Shown: positions 1 to 5,902 of the stretch, in pieces
How positions within the stretch are numbered: position 1 is the first letter of the stretch
Layout: every line of letters starts with the position of its first letter
Assembly: GCA_041687495.1 (NCBI GenBank)
Contig: JAWLBR010000129.1
Span: 1 to 6,273, forward strand
From: JAWLBR01 sp041687495
GTDB taxonomy: Bacteria > Bacillota > Limnochordia > DTU087 > JAAYGB01
Direction of reading: 5' to 3'
Length of the DNA: 6,273 bases
Position numbers and translations under genes: made by a program
Notes under the pieces: model-generated
The model's input: the letters and a program-made list of their open reading frames with translations, nothing else
Database searches by the model: none
Told to the model about the DNA's origin: nothing

Positions 1-2
1 AT

Positions 3-242
3 TTTCTCCGAATGATACAGCGACAAAGAGAGGCCAATCATAGGATGAGACAGGCTGGAAAGTCTGAGATGGAAGCTTATTTTACATCAATATATCTGCG
101 TCCCATTCTGAAGGGGTTTCACAAGAGTAGGCTGGTTGAATCAGGTTTCACTCTCCACACAATGGCAAAGTGGATGCAACATTTTGAATTTGAGCGCCTA
201 TCTCGAGAACTTGACATTGCTTTGGCGCAAGTACCTACCTAG
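3..242 (+). CDS. Unrecognised small basic protein, probably 3' end of a gene cut by the window edge
   Basis: I do not recognise this protein. The frame is open to the left edge and ends at a TAG. The first ATG (position 12) has no ribosome binding site in the few bases before it, so this is more likely the C-terminal part of a longer gene than a complete 76-residue protein. The product is basic and rich in Arg, His and Met, with no membrane segment and no clear catalytic motif. It ends in a probably helical stretch containing KWMQHFEFERLSRELDIALA. No neighbouring gene helps: the next 360 bases are non-coding and then comes a tRNA. It could also be a chance open frame, although its codon use is not obviously abnormal. 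Confidence 0.35.
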   Translation, partial: FLRMIQRQREANHRMRQAGKSEMEAYFTSIYLRPILKGFHKSRLVESGFTLHTMAKWMQHFEFERLSRELDIALAQVPT

Positions 243-479
243 GCAGACTTCTTCCCTCTGATGCGATTCTTGGAGCCGGGAAAAATATGTCGGGGTGTGT
301 GTGAACTTCTGTCGCTAAGAGGTGTTCTGCAGAAAAACAAAGCCCCCCCTTATACTGCCAAAGTACTGCCAAAGTACTGCCAAAGTACTGCCAAAGTACT
401 GCCAAAGTACTGCCTTGGTCCCTAGGTAACTACTCAAGACGCATAAGCGAAGGCGTTAGCAAGAAGTGCTGAAGACAAA
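243..479. other. Non-coding stretch before the tRNA promoter
   Basis: This interval holds no convincing gene on either strand. Apart from the 11-bp tandem repeat it contains a 10-bp perfect palindrome TTCTGCAGAA (325-334), a C7 run (343-349) and a CCTAGG palindrome just after the repeat. I see no clear intrinsic terminator for the leftmost reading frame. Confidence 0.6.
353..414. repeat. 11-bp perfect tandem repeat, about 5.6 copies
   Basis: The unit TACTGCCAAAG occurs five times without a mismatch (353-363, 364-374, 375-385, 386-396, 397-407), followed by a partial TACTGCC (408-414). Each junction creates the palindrome AGTACT. The period is close to one turn of B-DNA, so equivalent bases face the same side of the helix. 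It lies in a non-coding stretch between the leftmost reading frame and the promoter at 480. It may be a simple slippage-generated minisatellite or a cluster of protein-binding sites; the sequence alone does not decide. Confidence 0.95.
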
Positions 480-509
480 TTGACAATTGAACCACTGCTA
501 TGCTAGACT
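480..509 (+). promoter_or_regulatory. Sigma-A-type promoter with extended -10, upstream of tRNA-Arg
   Basis: A perfect -35 hexamer TTGACA (480-485) is followed after 18 bp by TAGACT (504-509). A TG one base before the -10 (501-502) gives an extended -10. Predicted transcription start is near 515-517, about 90 bases before the tRNA, which is a long leader for a single tRNA. The next downstream gene is the tRNA-Arg, so this is its likely promoter. No strong reading frame or known riboswitch is seen in the leader (516-606); a seven-codon ATG frame at 527 looks accidental. Confidence 0.7.
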
Positions 510-606
510 AAGAAAAAGCTTTATTCATGAGGATTCACAGGATTTCTTAGCGCTTTTGGTGCACGGCAGATACTAAGGAATACTGAACCGGCTATCTAGC
601 TACTTA

Positions 607-685
607 GCGCCACTCTTTCTCAGCTGGATAGAGTGACTGACTTCGAATCAGTAGGTCGGGGGTTCGAGTCCCTCTGGGCGCACCA
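607..685 (+). tRNA. tRNA-Arg (anticodon TCG), with an abnormal 5' acceptor/D region; possibly defective
   Basis: The anticodon arm is ideal: stem ACTGA (636-640) with TCAGT (648-652), loop CTTCGAA, anticodon TCG at 643-645, reading the Arg codon CGA. The T arm is normal (stem 658-662 with 670-674, loop TTCGAGT), followed by TGGGCGC, discriminator A and an encoded CCA (683-685). The D loop keeps AGCTGGAT. The 5' side is odd. The first seven bases GCGCCAC pair with TGGGCGC only for the first five pairs. Four bases rather than two separate the acceptor from the D stem, and the first D-stem pair is T-T. The total of 79 nt is two longer than a standard tRNA-Arg of this type. Bases 611-616 (CACTCT) could instead pair perfectly with 630-635 (AGAGTG). 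It may be a working but unusual tRNA or a decaying copy. Confidence 0.8.
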
Positions 686-686
686 C

Positions 687-723
687 AAAAAGCCTCGATT
701 ATATCGAGGCTTTTTGCTTTTTT
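687..723 (+). terminator. Strong intrinsic terminator after tRNA-Arg
   Basis: A perfect 13-bp stem (687-699 with 703-715) with a three-base loop contains GCCTCGAT/ATCGAGGC flanked by A5/T5, and is followed by a T-rich tail (GCTTTTTT). The A run on the left means it could also work in the reverse direction. It begins one base after the tRNA CCA end, and it separates the tRNA unit from the nqr operon, so nqrB should have its own promoter between here and 876. Confidence 0.93.
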
Positions 724-830
724 AGTGACATAGTATCAAGGCGGCCCGATACCTTGTGCGGTCATTCGAAGCTAACCTTCAAGACCAAATGGCTAGAACA
801 AACCTAGTGCTAAACTGTTCCCCCCACCAA

Positions 831-836
831 TATAGA
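831..836 (+). promoter_or_regulatory. Possible -10 box for the nqr operon
   Basis: TATAGA (831-836) is a fair -10 hexamer 58 bases before the preferred nqrB start. The matching -35 position (about 808-813, TGCTAA) is poor, so the promoter would need an activator or lies elsewhere between 724 and 876. Two short hairpins lie in this leader. One has the stem GTATC/GATAC (733-737 with 748-752). The other has the stem GGGAA/TTCCC (851-855 with 863-867) and sits 11 bases before the nqrB ribosome binding site. Neither matches a riboswitch I know. Confidence 0.25.
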
Positions 837-893
837 TAGACAGAGGTCAAGGGAAACTGGGATTCCCGTGTACTGTTGAGGGGGGATGGTCAT

Positions 894-1847
894 TTGGACT
901 TAAAGTCAATATTCCTGAAGCAAAACTTAATGCGTAGGGCCTTGATCAGTTTGGTGCCGATCATGCTATTGGCTGTGTACCTGTTTGGTCTAAGAGTATT
1001 GGTCCTGCTCGCCGTTGTGCTAGTGGCCGGTGTAGCAACTGAGTATACCATGCTCCGCTATAGCAGCAATGGCAAACCAGTTAAAGTTCCCGAGGCTATC
1101 TTAGTCACATGCGTTCTTTTTGTCTTGACCTTGCCACCGACAACTCCCTTTTGGGTTGCGATCGTTGGGATAGCCTTTGGCGTGTTGTTTGGCAAGGCGG
1201 TCTTCGGCGGATTTGGCAAAAACATTTTCAACCCAGCATTGGTCGGTAGGTGCTTTATCTACATATCTTTCCCCAGCTACATGACACTGTCTTGGATGAA
1301 ACCGATTGAGCGGTTAACCGGTGGTCTCCTGCAGTATACAGGCGGTGTAGATGCCGTTACCTCATCTTCACCGATCATCGCCTTTAACAGTTCGGGCGAA
1401 ATCACCAGCTATATGAAGCTATTCCTTGGAAACATCTCCGGTTCCATTGGCGAGACTAGCGCCCTACTAATCCTTCTTGCTGCCGCATATCTTATCCGGA
1501 CAAAGACAGCTTCTTGGAAAATCATGGTGTCATGCGCCGCAGGCTTTTGCGTGTTAAGTACCATTCTATACATGGTCGGCGTAGGTCAGCCTCCGACATT
1601 TGCCTTGCTGTCTGGCGGTTTCCTCTTTGGGACAGTCTTCATGGCAACAGACCCAATATCTGCTCCCAAAAACGATACAGCACGCATGATCTATGGCGCA
1701 CTAATCGGGGTGTTGACTGTCATTATAAGGACGTTCTCCTTATTCACTGAGGGCATTATGTTTGCGATTCTCATTGCCAATACTTTTGTCCCCCTCGTCG
1801 AGATGCAGGTTGAGCAGTTCATGGCTCGAAAGCAGGTGACGGTATGA
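894..1847 (+). CDS. nqrB: Na+-translocating NADH:quinone reductase subunit B (compact form)
   Basis: NqrB is the large membrane subunit of Na+-NQR; in the family it carries covalent FMN and riboflavin and forms the sodium path and quinone-reducing end. The protein is hydrophobic, with about nine to ten membrane segments. It shows family blocks FGKAVFGGFGKNIFNPAL (about residues 100-117), GSIGETS (183-189) and FMATDPISAP (249-258). I chose TTG at 894 because GAGGGGGG (878-885) lies eight bases before it; a longer in-frame TTG at 876 has no ribosome binding site. The resulting 317 residues are about 100 fewer than Vibrio NqrB: the N-terminal extension and the long loop after the first membrane segment are missing. 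At the usual flavinylation motif (D-G-x-S-G-A-T) it reads DAVTSSS (153-159), with Ser159 in place of the FMN-bearing Thr. RnfD is the related alternative, but the blocks and the nqrF neighbour favour NqrB. The stop overlaps nqrC by four bases. Confidence 0.93.
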   Translation: MDLKSIFLKQNLMRRALISLVPIMLLAVYLFGLRVLVLLAVVLVAGVATEYTMLRYSSNGKPVKVPEAILVTCVLFVLTLPPTTPFWVAIVGIAFGVLFGKAVFGGFGKNIFNPALVGRCFIYISFPSYMTLSWMKPIERLTGGLLQYTGGVDAVTSSSPIIAFNSSGEITSYMKLFLGNISGSIGETSALLILLAAAYLIRTKTASWKIMVSCAAGFCVLSTILYMVGVGQPPTFALLSGGFLFGTVFMATDPISAPKNDTARMIYGALIGVLTVIIRTFSLFTEGIMFAILIANTFVPLVEMQVEQFMARKQVTV

Positions 1848-2434
1848 AACAAGGATACCTCTATACGATTATCTTTACACTTCTCATCAGCGCCATTTTC
1901 AGTGCACTACTAGCCGTCACTAACGCTGGTTACTTACCGGTTATTGAGCGGAATCAGGAGTTGGCTACGAAAAAAGCTGTGCTGGACGTCCTCGCGGTTA
2001 ACACCACCGGTGACAGCGAAGTCGAGGCGATTTTCCAGGAGAACATTACGCAAAAAAGCATCGCCAATACCGAGGTGTTCGTGTACTCCCAGAACGGAGT
2101 GGTCAAAGGGTATGCCATTGCCATGGCTGGCCCTGGTTTGTGGGGAACGATCCGTGGTTATGTGGGGGTTTCTTCAGACGGAAGCGAGCTTCTAGGCATC
2201 GGCTTCACCGAGCACAGTGAAACACCTGGTCTAGGTGGGCGGATCGACGAGTCCTGGTACAAAGAACAGTTTCGTGGCCTGCAGCTGGATGGCGAATCGG
2301 TGATTACCTATGCCAGCAGCAATGACCATCAGATAGATGCCATCACCGGGGCTACGGCCACATCGAATGCGGTCTTGCGGATCCTAAATGGAGCCACAGC
2401 ACAGGTGGTATCGCAGTTGGGGGGGAATCAGTAG
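1844..2434 (+). CDS. nqrC: Na+-translocating NADH:quinone reductase subunit C
   Basis: NqrC is a membrane-anchored flavoprotein that, in characterised complexes, carries FMN bound through a phosphoester to a threonine and passes electrons within Na+-NQR. One N-terminal membrane segment (about residues 5-27) is followed by a soluble FMN-binding domain. Conserved features are GPGLWGTIRGYVGV (about 96-109), ETPGLGGRI (about 125-133) and the flavin-attachment motif DAITGAT at 165-171, with Thr171 the predicted acceptor. It is 196 residues, close to RnfG length and about 60 shorter than Vibrio NqrC. The ATG overlaps the nqrB stop (ATGA), with AGGTGA just upstream (1834-1839), which indicates translational coupling. 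The stop shares one base with the nqrD start. An ApbE-type flavin transferase would be needed to load FMN; none is in this window. Confidence 0.93.
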   Translation: MKQGYLYTIIFTLLISAIFSALLAVTNAGYLPVIERNQELATKKAVLDVLAVNTTGDSEVEAIFQENITQKSIANTEVFVYSQNGVVKGYAIAMAGPGLWGTIRGYVGVSSDGSELLGIGFTEHSETPGLGGRIDESWYKEQFRGLQLDGESVITYASSNDHQIDAITGATATSNAVLRILNGATAQVVSQLGGNQ

Positions 2435-3045
2435 TGCAGCAAATTAAAGAAGCCTTCAAGAGAAACCTATGGGATGAGAATCAAGTTCTCCGCCAGATCT
2501 TGGGAATCTGCTCAATCCTTGCTGTCACCAACCTAATGGCAAATACACTAGTCATGGGTTTCGGACTAGTGTTCGTCGTCTCCCTGTCTAGTCTTACTAT
2601 CTCTGCGCTTCGCCACTATATCCCCCATCGAGTACGCATGATTATCCAGACCCTGATCATTGCTGCTTACGTGATTTTGTTCGACATCTTTATCAAGGCC
2701 AACTTTCCGGAGATCAGTAAGGCTTTGGGTCCGTATGTAGGTCTAATCATTACCAACTGCATTATCATGGGGCGGGCTGAGGCTTTCGCTCAGAACAATC
2801 CTCCCTTATTATCGATGGTGGACGGCCTTTTTGCCGGATTGGGGTATACTGTTGTGCTGATCATCATCTCCTTTATCCGTGAGGTATTAGGGTTTGGCAC
2901 AGTGCTGGGATATAACATCAACTTCTTAGGATTCGAGACTTGGACCATTATGGTTATGCCTCCGGCTGCCTTTTTCATCATCGGTGTTCTGATTTGGATC
3001 ACCAACAACCGGATCACACAGAGCGCATCAGGTGGCCGGGGTTAG
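2434..3045 (+). CDS. nqrD: Na+-translocating NADH:quinone reductase subunit D
   Basis: NqrD is an integral membrane subunit that pairs with NqrE in an inverted arrangement of six-helix proteins. The two together hold an intramembrane iron-sulfur centre. The two expected cysteines are present: Cys26 (ILGICSILAVTN) and Cys109 (LIITNCIIMGRAEAFA). The length of 203 residues is close to the usual ~210. Translation starts at GTG, overlapping the nqrC stop as TAGTG, with a G7 run about ten bases upstream as ribosome binding site. The N-terminal block LWDENQVLRQILGICS is typical of NqrD/RnfE. RnfE is the close relative; operon order B-C-D-E-F and the presence of nqrF favour NqrD. Confidence 0.95.
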   Translation: MQQIKEAFKRNLWDENQVLRQILGICSILAVTNLMANTLVMGFGLVFVVSLSSLTISALRHYIPHRVRMIIQTLIIAAYVILFDIFIKANFPEISKALGPYVGLIITNCIIMGRAEAFAQNNPPLLSMVDGLFAGLGYTVVLIIISFIREVLGFGTVLGYNINFLGFETWTIMVMPPAAFFIIGVLIWITNNRITQSASGGRG

Positions 3046-3089
3046 GTACCCCAACCGGATAGAGTGCTACCAAAACAGGAGGTGTTCTC

Positions 3090-3689
3090 ATGGGTGAAAG
3101 TCCAGCCATAAGCCCATTCGTCATTTTGTTGGCGTCGATCTTCACAAGCAATATGGTGCTGGCCAACTTCTTGGGAATGTGTTCGTTTATATCGGTGTCC
3201 AGTGAGTTCAAAACCGCTTCTGGCTTAGGCAAGGCTGTAACGCTGGTAATGGTGTTCACCACAATGATCAATTGGTTGGTATACCGGTTTATCGTTCTGC
3301 CACTCGGCCTGGAGTACCTACGCTATATTATCTTTATCATGGTCATCGCGGCAACAGTGCAGATAATTGAGATGGCTATGGACCGCTATCTTCCAGAGCT
3401 CCATATGAAACTGGGCATCTTCCTGCCACTGATAACTGTGAACTGCTCCATTTTGGGTATCAGCCTGTTTATGGTCATTCGGAACTACAATCTATTGCAA
3501 TCCCTCTTCTTCGGCATTGGCAGTGGACTTGGTTGGTGGCTGGCAATCTCTGCCTTAGCAGCGATCCGGGAAAAGATGGCCAAGAGTAGGCTGCCCAAAG
3601 GGCTTGATGGACCGGCAATCACGTTCATCACCACCGGCATCATGGCCTTGGCATTTGTCGGCTTTTCCGGAATATTTGTCATCCAATAA
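3090..3689 (+). CDS. nqrE: Na+-translocating NADH:quinone reductase subunit E
   Basis: NqrE is the membrane partner of NqrD and supplies the other two cysteine ligands of the intramembrane Fe-S centre. They are visible as Cys31 (ANFLGMCSFISVS) and Cys119 (PLITVNCSILG). Other family blocks are QIIEMAMDRYLPELHMKLGIFLP (in part, about residues 91-113), GIGSGLGWWLAISALAAIREKM (in part) and a C-terminal GPAITFITTGIMALAFVGFSG. The length of 199 residues is normal and about six membrane helices are expected. The ATG at 3090 has a near-perfect ribosome binding site AGGAGGTG (3077-3084). The 44-base gap after nqrD contains GC-rich inverted repeats around 3034-3056 that could form a small mRNA hairpin. 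RnfA is the homologous alternative. Confidence 0.96.
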   Translation: MGESPAISPFVILLASIFTSNMVLANFLGMCSFISVSSEFKTASGLGKAVTLVMVFTTMINWLVYRFIVLPLGLEYLRYIIFIMVIAATVQIIEMAMDRYLPELHMKLGIFLPLITVNCSILGISLFMVIRNYNLLQSLFFGIGSGLGWWLAISALAAIREKMAKSRLPKGLDGPAITFITTGIMALAFVGFSGIFVIQ

Positions 3690-3722
3690 ACTACCCAATT
3701 AAGGGGTTGCGGGGGGCTGTCC

Positions 3723-4820
3723 ATGTCAATTTCTGCAACGGTAATCAGTGTTTCGTTGATCTCCACTGCCCTGGCAGTACTAGTGGTGTTAGCCGATCGC
3801 ATCTTCAACAACTACGGCGAATGCGAAATAGACATTAACAATGGGACTAGAAAGTTCAAGGTTGACGGGGGTTCAACTCTCCTGGCCACTCTAGCTTCCC
3901 AGCAGATTTTTATCCCTTCAGCGTGTGGTGGTAAGGCAACCTGTGGATTGTGCAAGGTACGCATGGCGGGTGATGCAGGCGTTGTCCTCCCTACCGAAGA
4001 ACCCTACTTGACCGAAGACGAGAAAGCAAACGGCGTCAGGTTGGCCTGCCAGCTTAAGGTAAAACAGGATATGCAACTACATATACCTGAAGAGCTGTTC
4101 TCCGTCAAAGAGTACAAAGCCCGGGTGGAGAAGATCACCCAACTAACCCATGACATTAAAGAGTTTCGCTTTACCCTTTTGGGGCCTAAGCAGATCGAGT
4201 TTAGGGCTGGACAGTATATGCAGATAGAGACACGCCCCTACGACAACGTTCGCGAGATCGTCACTCGTGCTTATTCCATGGCCTCGCTCCCTTCAGATAA
4301 CCAGGCTATTGAGCTCATAGTTCGCCTTGTACCAGGAGGCATCTGTACTACCTTCATGCACGACCACGTCAAGGAAGGCGATACTCTGATTCTGCGTGGT
4401 CCGTTTGGCGACTTCTACCTGCACGAAGGCGCCGATGAGCTATTGTTTATCGCCGGTGGGTCAGGACTAGCCCCAGTCAAGTCGATCATATTCGATGTGC
4501 TGGAAAAGGGCTTGGACAAAAAAATGACGCTGTTTTTTGGTGCGGTCACCAAAAAAGACCTGTATTACGTGGACCTATTCCAACAACTAGCTGACAAACA
4601 CGAGAACTTTAACTATGTACCGGCCTTATCCGGTCCAGAACCCGAGGATAACTGGCAAGGAGAAACCGGGCTCATCACCGAGGTAATGAAACGCCATGTG
4701 GCGGATCCCCATAACAAGCAAGCTTATCTTTGTGGCAGTCCCGGAATGATCAACGCCTGTGTGAAAGTGTTGGAGGGCATCGGGCTCAGAGAAGATAGCA
4801 TTTTCTACGACAAGTTCTAG
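3723..4820 (+). CDS. nqrF: Na+-translocating NADH:quinone reductase subunit F (NADH-oxidising)
   Basis: NqrF oxidises NADH on the cytoplasmic side and feeds electrons from FAD through a [2Fe-2S] cluster into the complex. The domains run in order. A single N-terminal membrane anchor spans about residues 5-24. A plant-type ferredoxin domain has Cys68, Cys74, Cys77 and Cys109. An FAD-binding domain has RAYSMAS (182-188) and GPFGDFYL (226-233). An NADH-binding domain has FIAGGSGLAP (242-251), FFGAVTKKDLYY (271-282) and LCGSPGMINACV near the C terminus. At 365 residues it is about 40 shorter than the Vibrio protein, mainly because the insertion before the RxYS motif is missing; it ends in FYDKF rather than a DDF-type tail. 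NqrF has no counterpart in Rnf complexes, so its presence here argues that the operon is Nqr. The ATG follows a G6 run (TGCGGGGGGC) by six to seven bases. Confidence 0.95.
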   Translation: MSISATVISVSLISTALAVLVVLADRIFNNYGECEIDINNGTRKFKVDGGSTLLATLASQQIFIPSACGGKATCGLCKVRMAGDAGVVLPTEEPYLTEDEKANGVRLACQLKVKQDMQLHIPEELFSVKEYKARVEKITQLTHDIKEFRFTLLGPKQIEFRAGQYMQIETRPYDNVREIVTRAYSMASLPSDNQAIELIVRLVPGGICTTFMHDHVKEGDTLILRGPFGDFYLHEGADELLFIAGGSGLAPVKSIIFDVLEKGLDKKMTLFFGAVTKKDLYYVDLFQQLADKHENFNYVPALSGPEPEDNWQGETGLITEVMKRHVADPHNKQAYLCGSPGMINACVKVLEGIGLREDSIFYDKF

Positions 4821-4849
4821 CTATCAAGTTCACGAAAGAGGTGTGAACC

Positions 4850-5305
4850 ATGAAACAGAGTCCAGAACTACATCAAATTCAAGATAACATGCGTACTGGC
4901 CCACTGGCTGCTTATAGGTTCTTGGGGGATGATCCCCGCAATCTGGCGGAAATCATTGGCGAAGACCAGCAAATAGTCGCTAAAGCTGGATTGACAACTA
5001 CACTGATCGCCGAGCGAATGAAATACCTGACCAAACACGGTGAGGAAAACTTGGGCACGCCCGTGGTTGTCGATGATACATTCCGAGTAATTGTTGAAGA
5101 GCACAAGGGTGTAATCCCCTGTCCATTTCGAGACCACTATAATGCCGCTAAGCGTGACGTCACTGTCGTGAACTTACAGCTTATGGAAAGTGTGCAGTGG
5201 TCGGACTTGAGCGTGCATCTGATTGAAGAACACGGCTTTTTCGAGGGTGTGGGAGCCTCCTATCGCCTTGATCCAGAGAAGCTCACAAAGGTGATTGGCT
5301 TATAG
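4850..5305 (+). CDS. Conserved-looking hypothetical protein, last gene of the nqr operon
   Basis: I cannot assign a function or a named family. It is a 151-residue soluble protein with no signal peptide or membrane segment. The most distinctive block is EEHKGVIPCPFRDHYNAAKR (83-102), which holds the only cysteine (Cys91) and histidines 85 and 96. A second block, WSDLSVHLIEEHGFFEG (117-133), holds His123 and His128. The clustering of Cys and His could suggest metal or cofactor binding, but that is inference. It lies 29 bases after nqrF on the same strand with a good AAAGAGGTG ribosome binding site (4835-4843) and no terminator between, so it is probably co-transcribed. Position suggests a role with the Nqr complex or its maturation; equally it may be a passenger. 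Its stop is one base from the stop of the opposing acetyltransferase gene. Confidence 0.8.
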   Translation: MKQSPELHQIQDNMRTGPLAAYRFLGDDPRNLAEIIGEDQQIVAKAGLTTTLIAERMKYLTKHGEENLGTPVVVDDTFRVIVEEHKGVIPCPFRDHYNAAKRDVTVVNLQLMESVQWSDLSVHLIEEHGFFEGVGASYRLDPEKLTKVIGL

Positions 5306-5306
5306 C

Positions 5307-5768
5307 TTAAGAGCCGGCATTGTCTGCAATGACCTTTTCGAGCACGATTTCATCTTCTATCACATATCCGCAGGAAGCATAAGCAGCTTGGGCTGGCAGA
5401 TTGTCCGCCCCGGTGAGGATTCGAACCTCCCGGACGCCCAGCTGCACCAGCTGCTCCTCCAAAAATCCGAGCAGCTTCTTGGCAACTCCCTTTCTGCGGT
5501 GATCTTCTTTCACAAACATCTCGGTGATCTCACCGGAAGGTTCCTGGTAACAAAAGGAACGGTAGCTGCGAGCACAGGCAAAACCAACGATCTCCCTTTG
5601 CGCCAAGGCTACAGCCACGATCTCACCATCGAGACCGCTTTGGCTGACTGTAGTGAGGCAATCTCTGACCGCTTGAGGCGTTCTGGTTACTCCATTGAAA
5701 GCAAGATTCAGCACGGCCAGACCCTCCGCATCGGTGACAGCAGCAAGGCGAACACTGATTTTGCCCAT
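5307..5768 (-). CDS. GNAT-family N-acetyltransferase
   Basis: This is a single-domain GCN5-related acetyltransferase that would transfer an acetyl group from acetyl-CoA to an amine; the substrate cannot be told from the sequence. The acetyl-CoA pyrophosphate loop is HRRKGVAKKLL (90-100, the R-x-x-G-x-A type), preceded by the beta strand GEITEMFV (79-86). The C-terminal motif NLPAQAAYASCGY (123-135) matches the usual N-x-x-A-x-x-x-Y-x-x-x-G-Y. The length of 153 residues is typical. I chose ATG at 5768 because AAGGGATGG lies upstream on the minus strand; an in-frame GTG at 5801 has no ribosome binding site. It converges on the preceding gene with a one-base gap and diverges from the AAC(3)-like gene. 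Aminoglycoside 6'-type enzymes belong to the same superfamily, but nothing here points to one specifically. Confidence 0.9.
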   Translation of the reverse strand: MGKISVRLAAVTDAEGLAVLNLAFNGVTRTPQAVRDCLTTVSQSGLDGEIVAVALAQREIVGFACARSYRSFCYQEPSGEITEMFVKEDHRRKGVAKKLLGFLEEQLVQLGVREVRILTGADNLPAQAAYASCGYVIEDEIVLEKVIADNAGS

Positions 5769-5836
5769 ATCTTCCCATCCCTTCTTGTCTAAGGACTCCA
5801 CCGCAGATCAGTTCTCGATCCAACTCTACTTTCCTT

Positions 5837-5856
5837 GGGCAGGCAGGAAACTGCCC
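5837..5856. repeat. Inverted repeat in the divergent intergenic region
   Basis: GGGCAG (5837-5842) and CTGCCC (5851-5856) form a perfect 6-bp inverted repeat around an eight-base centre. It lies between the GNAT gene (minus) and the AAC(3)-like gene (plus), so it could be an operator for either or an mRNA hairpin. No T run follows on either strand, so it is not a standard terminator. I find no confident -35/-10 pair in this 134-base gap. Confidence 0.45.
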
Positions 5857-5902
5857 GTGTACCTGGTATCTATGACTCAATAGTAGACAAGGGGGAAACG
5901 TC

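Noticed and set aside
607..723. tRNA as the attachment site of an integrated element
   Set aside because: I find no integrase gene and no direct repeat of the tRNA 3' end inside the window; a copy outside the window cannot be excluded.
838..885. Cobalamin-type or other riboswitch before nqrB
   Set aside because: GGGAAACTGGGATTCCC only superficially resembles riboswitch core elements; the rest of the conserved core is absent and the leader is too short.
886..888. ATG directly after the G run before nqrB
   Set aside because: It is out of frame with nqrB and directly abuts the ribosome binding site.
876..893. Upstream TTG start for nqrB at 876
   Set aside because: It has no ribosome binding site and would place GAGGGGGG inside the coding sequence; TTG at 894 has that site eight bases upstream.
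894..3689. Reading the cluster as an rnf operon
   Set aside because: The membrane subunits are homologous to Rnf, but the ferredoxin-FAD-NADH protein NqrF is present and RnfB/RnfC are absent; NqrB blocks also fit Nqr better.
5295..5792. Long plus-strand open frame opposite the GNAT gene
   Set aside because: The minus strand encodes a protein with clear GNAT motifs; the plus frame has no recognisable domain and overlaps the previous gene's end, so it is a shadow.
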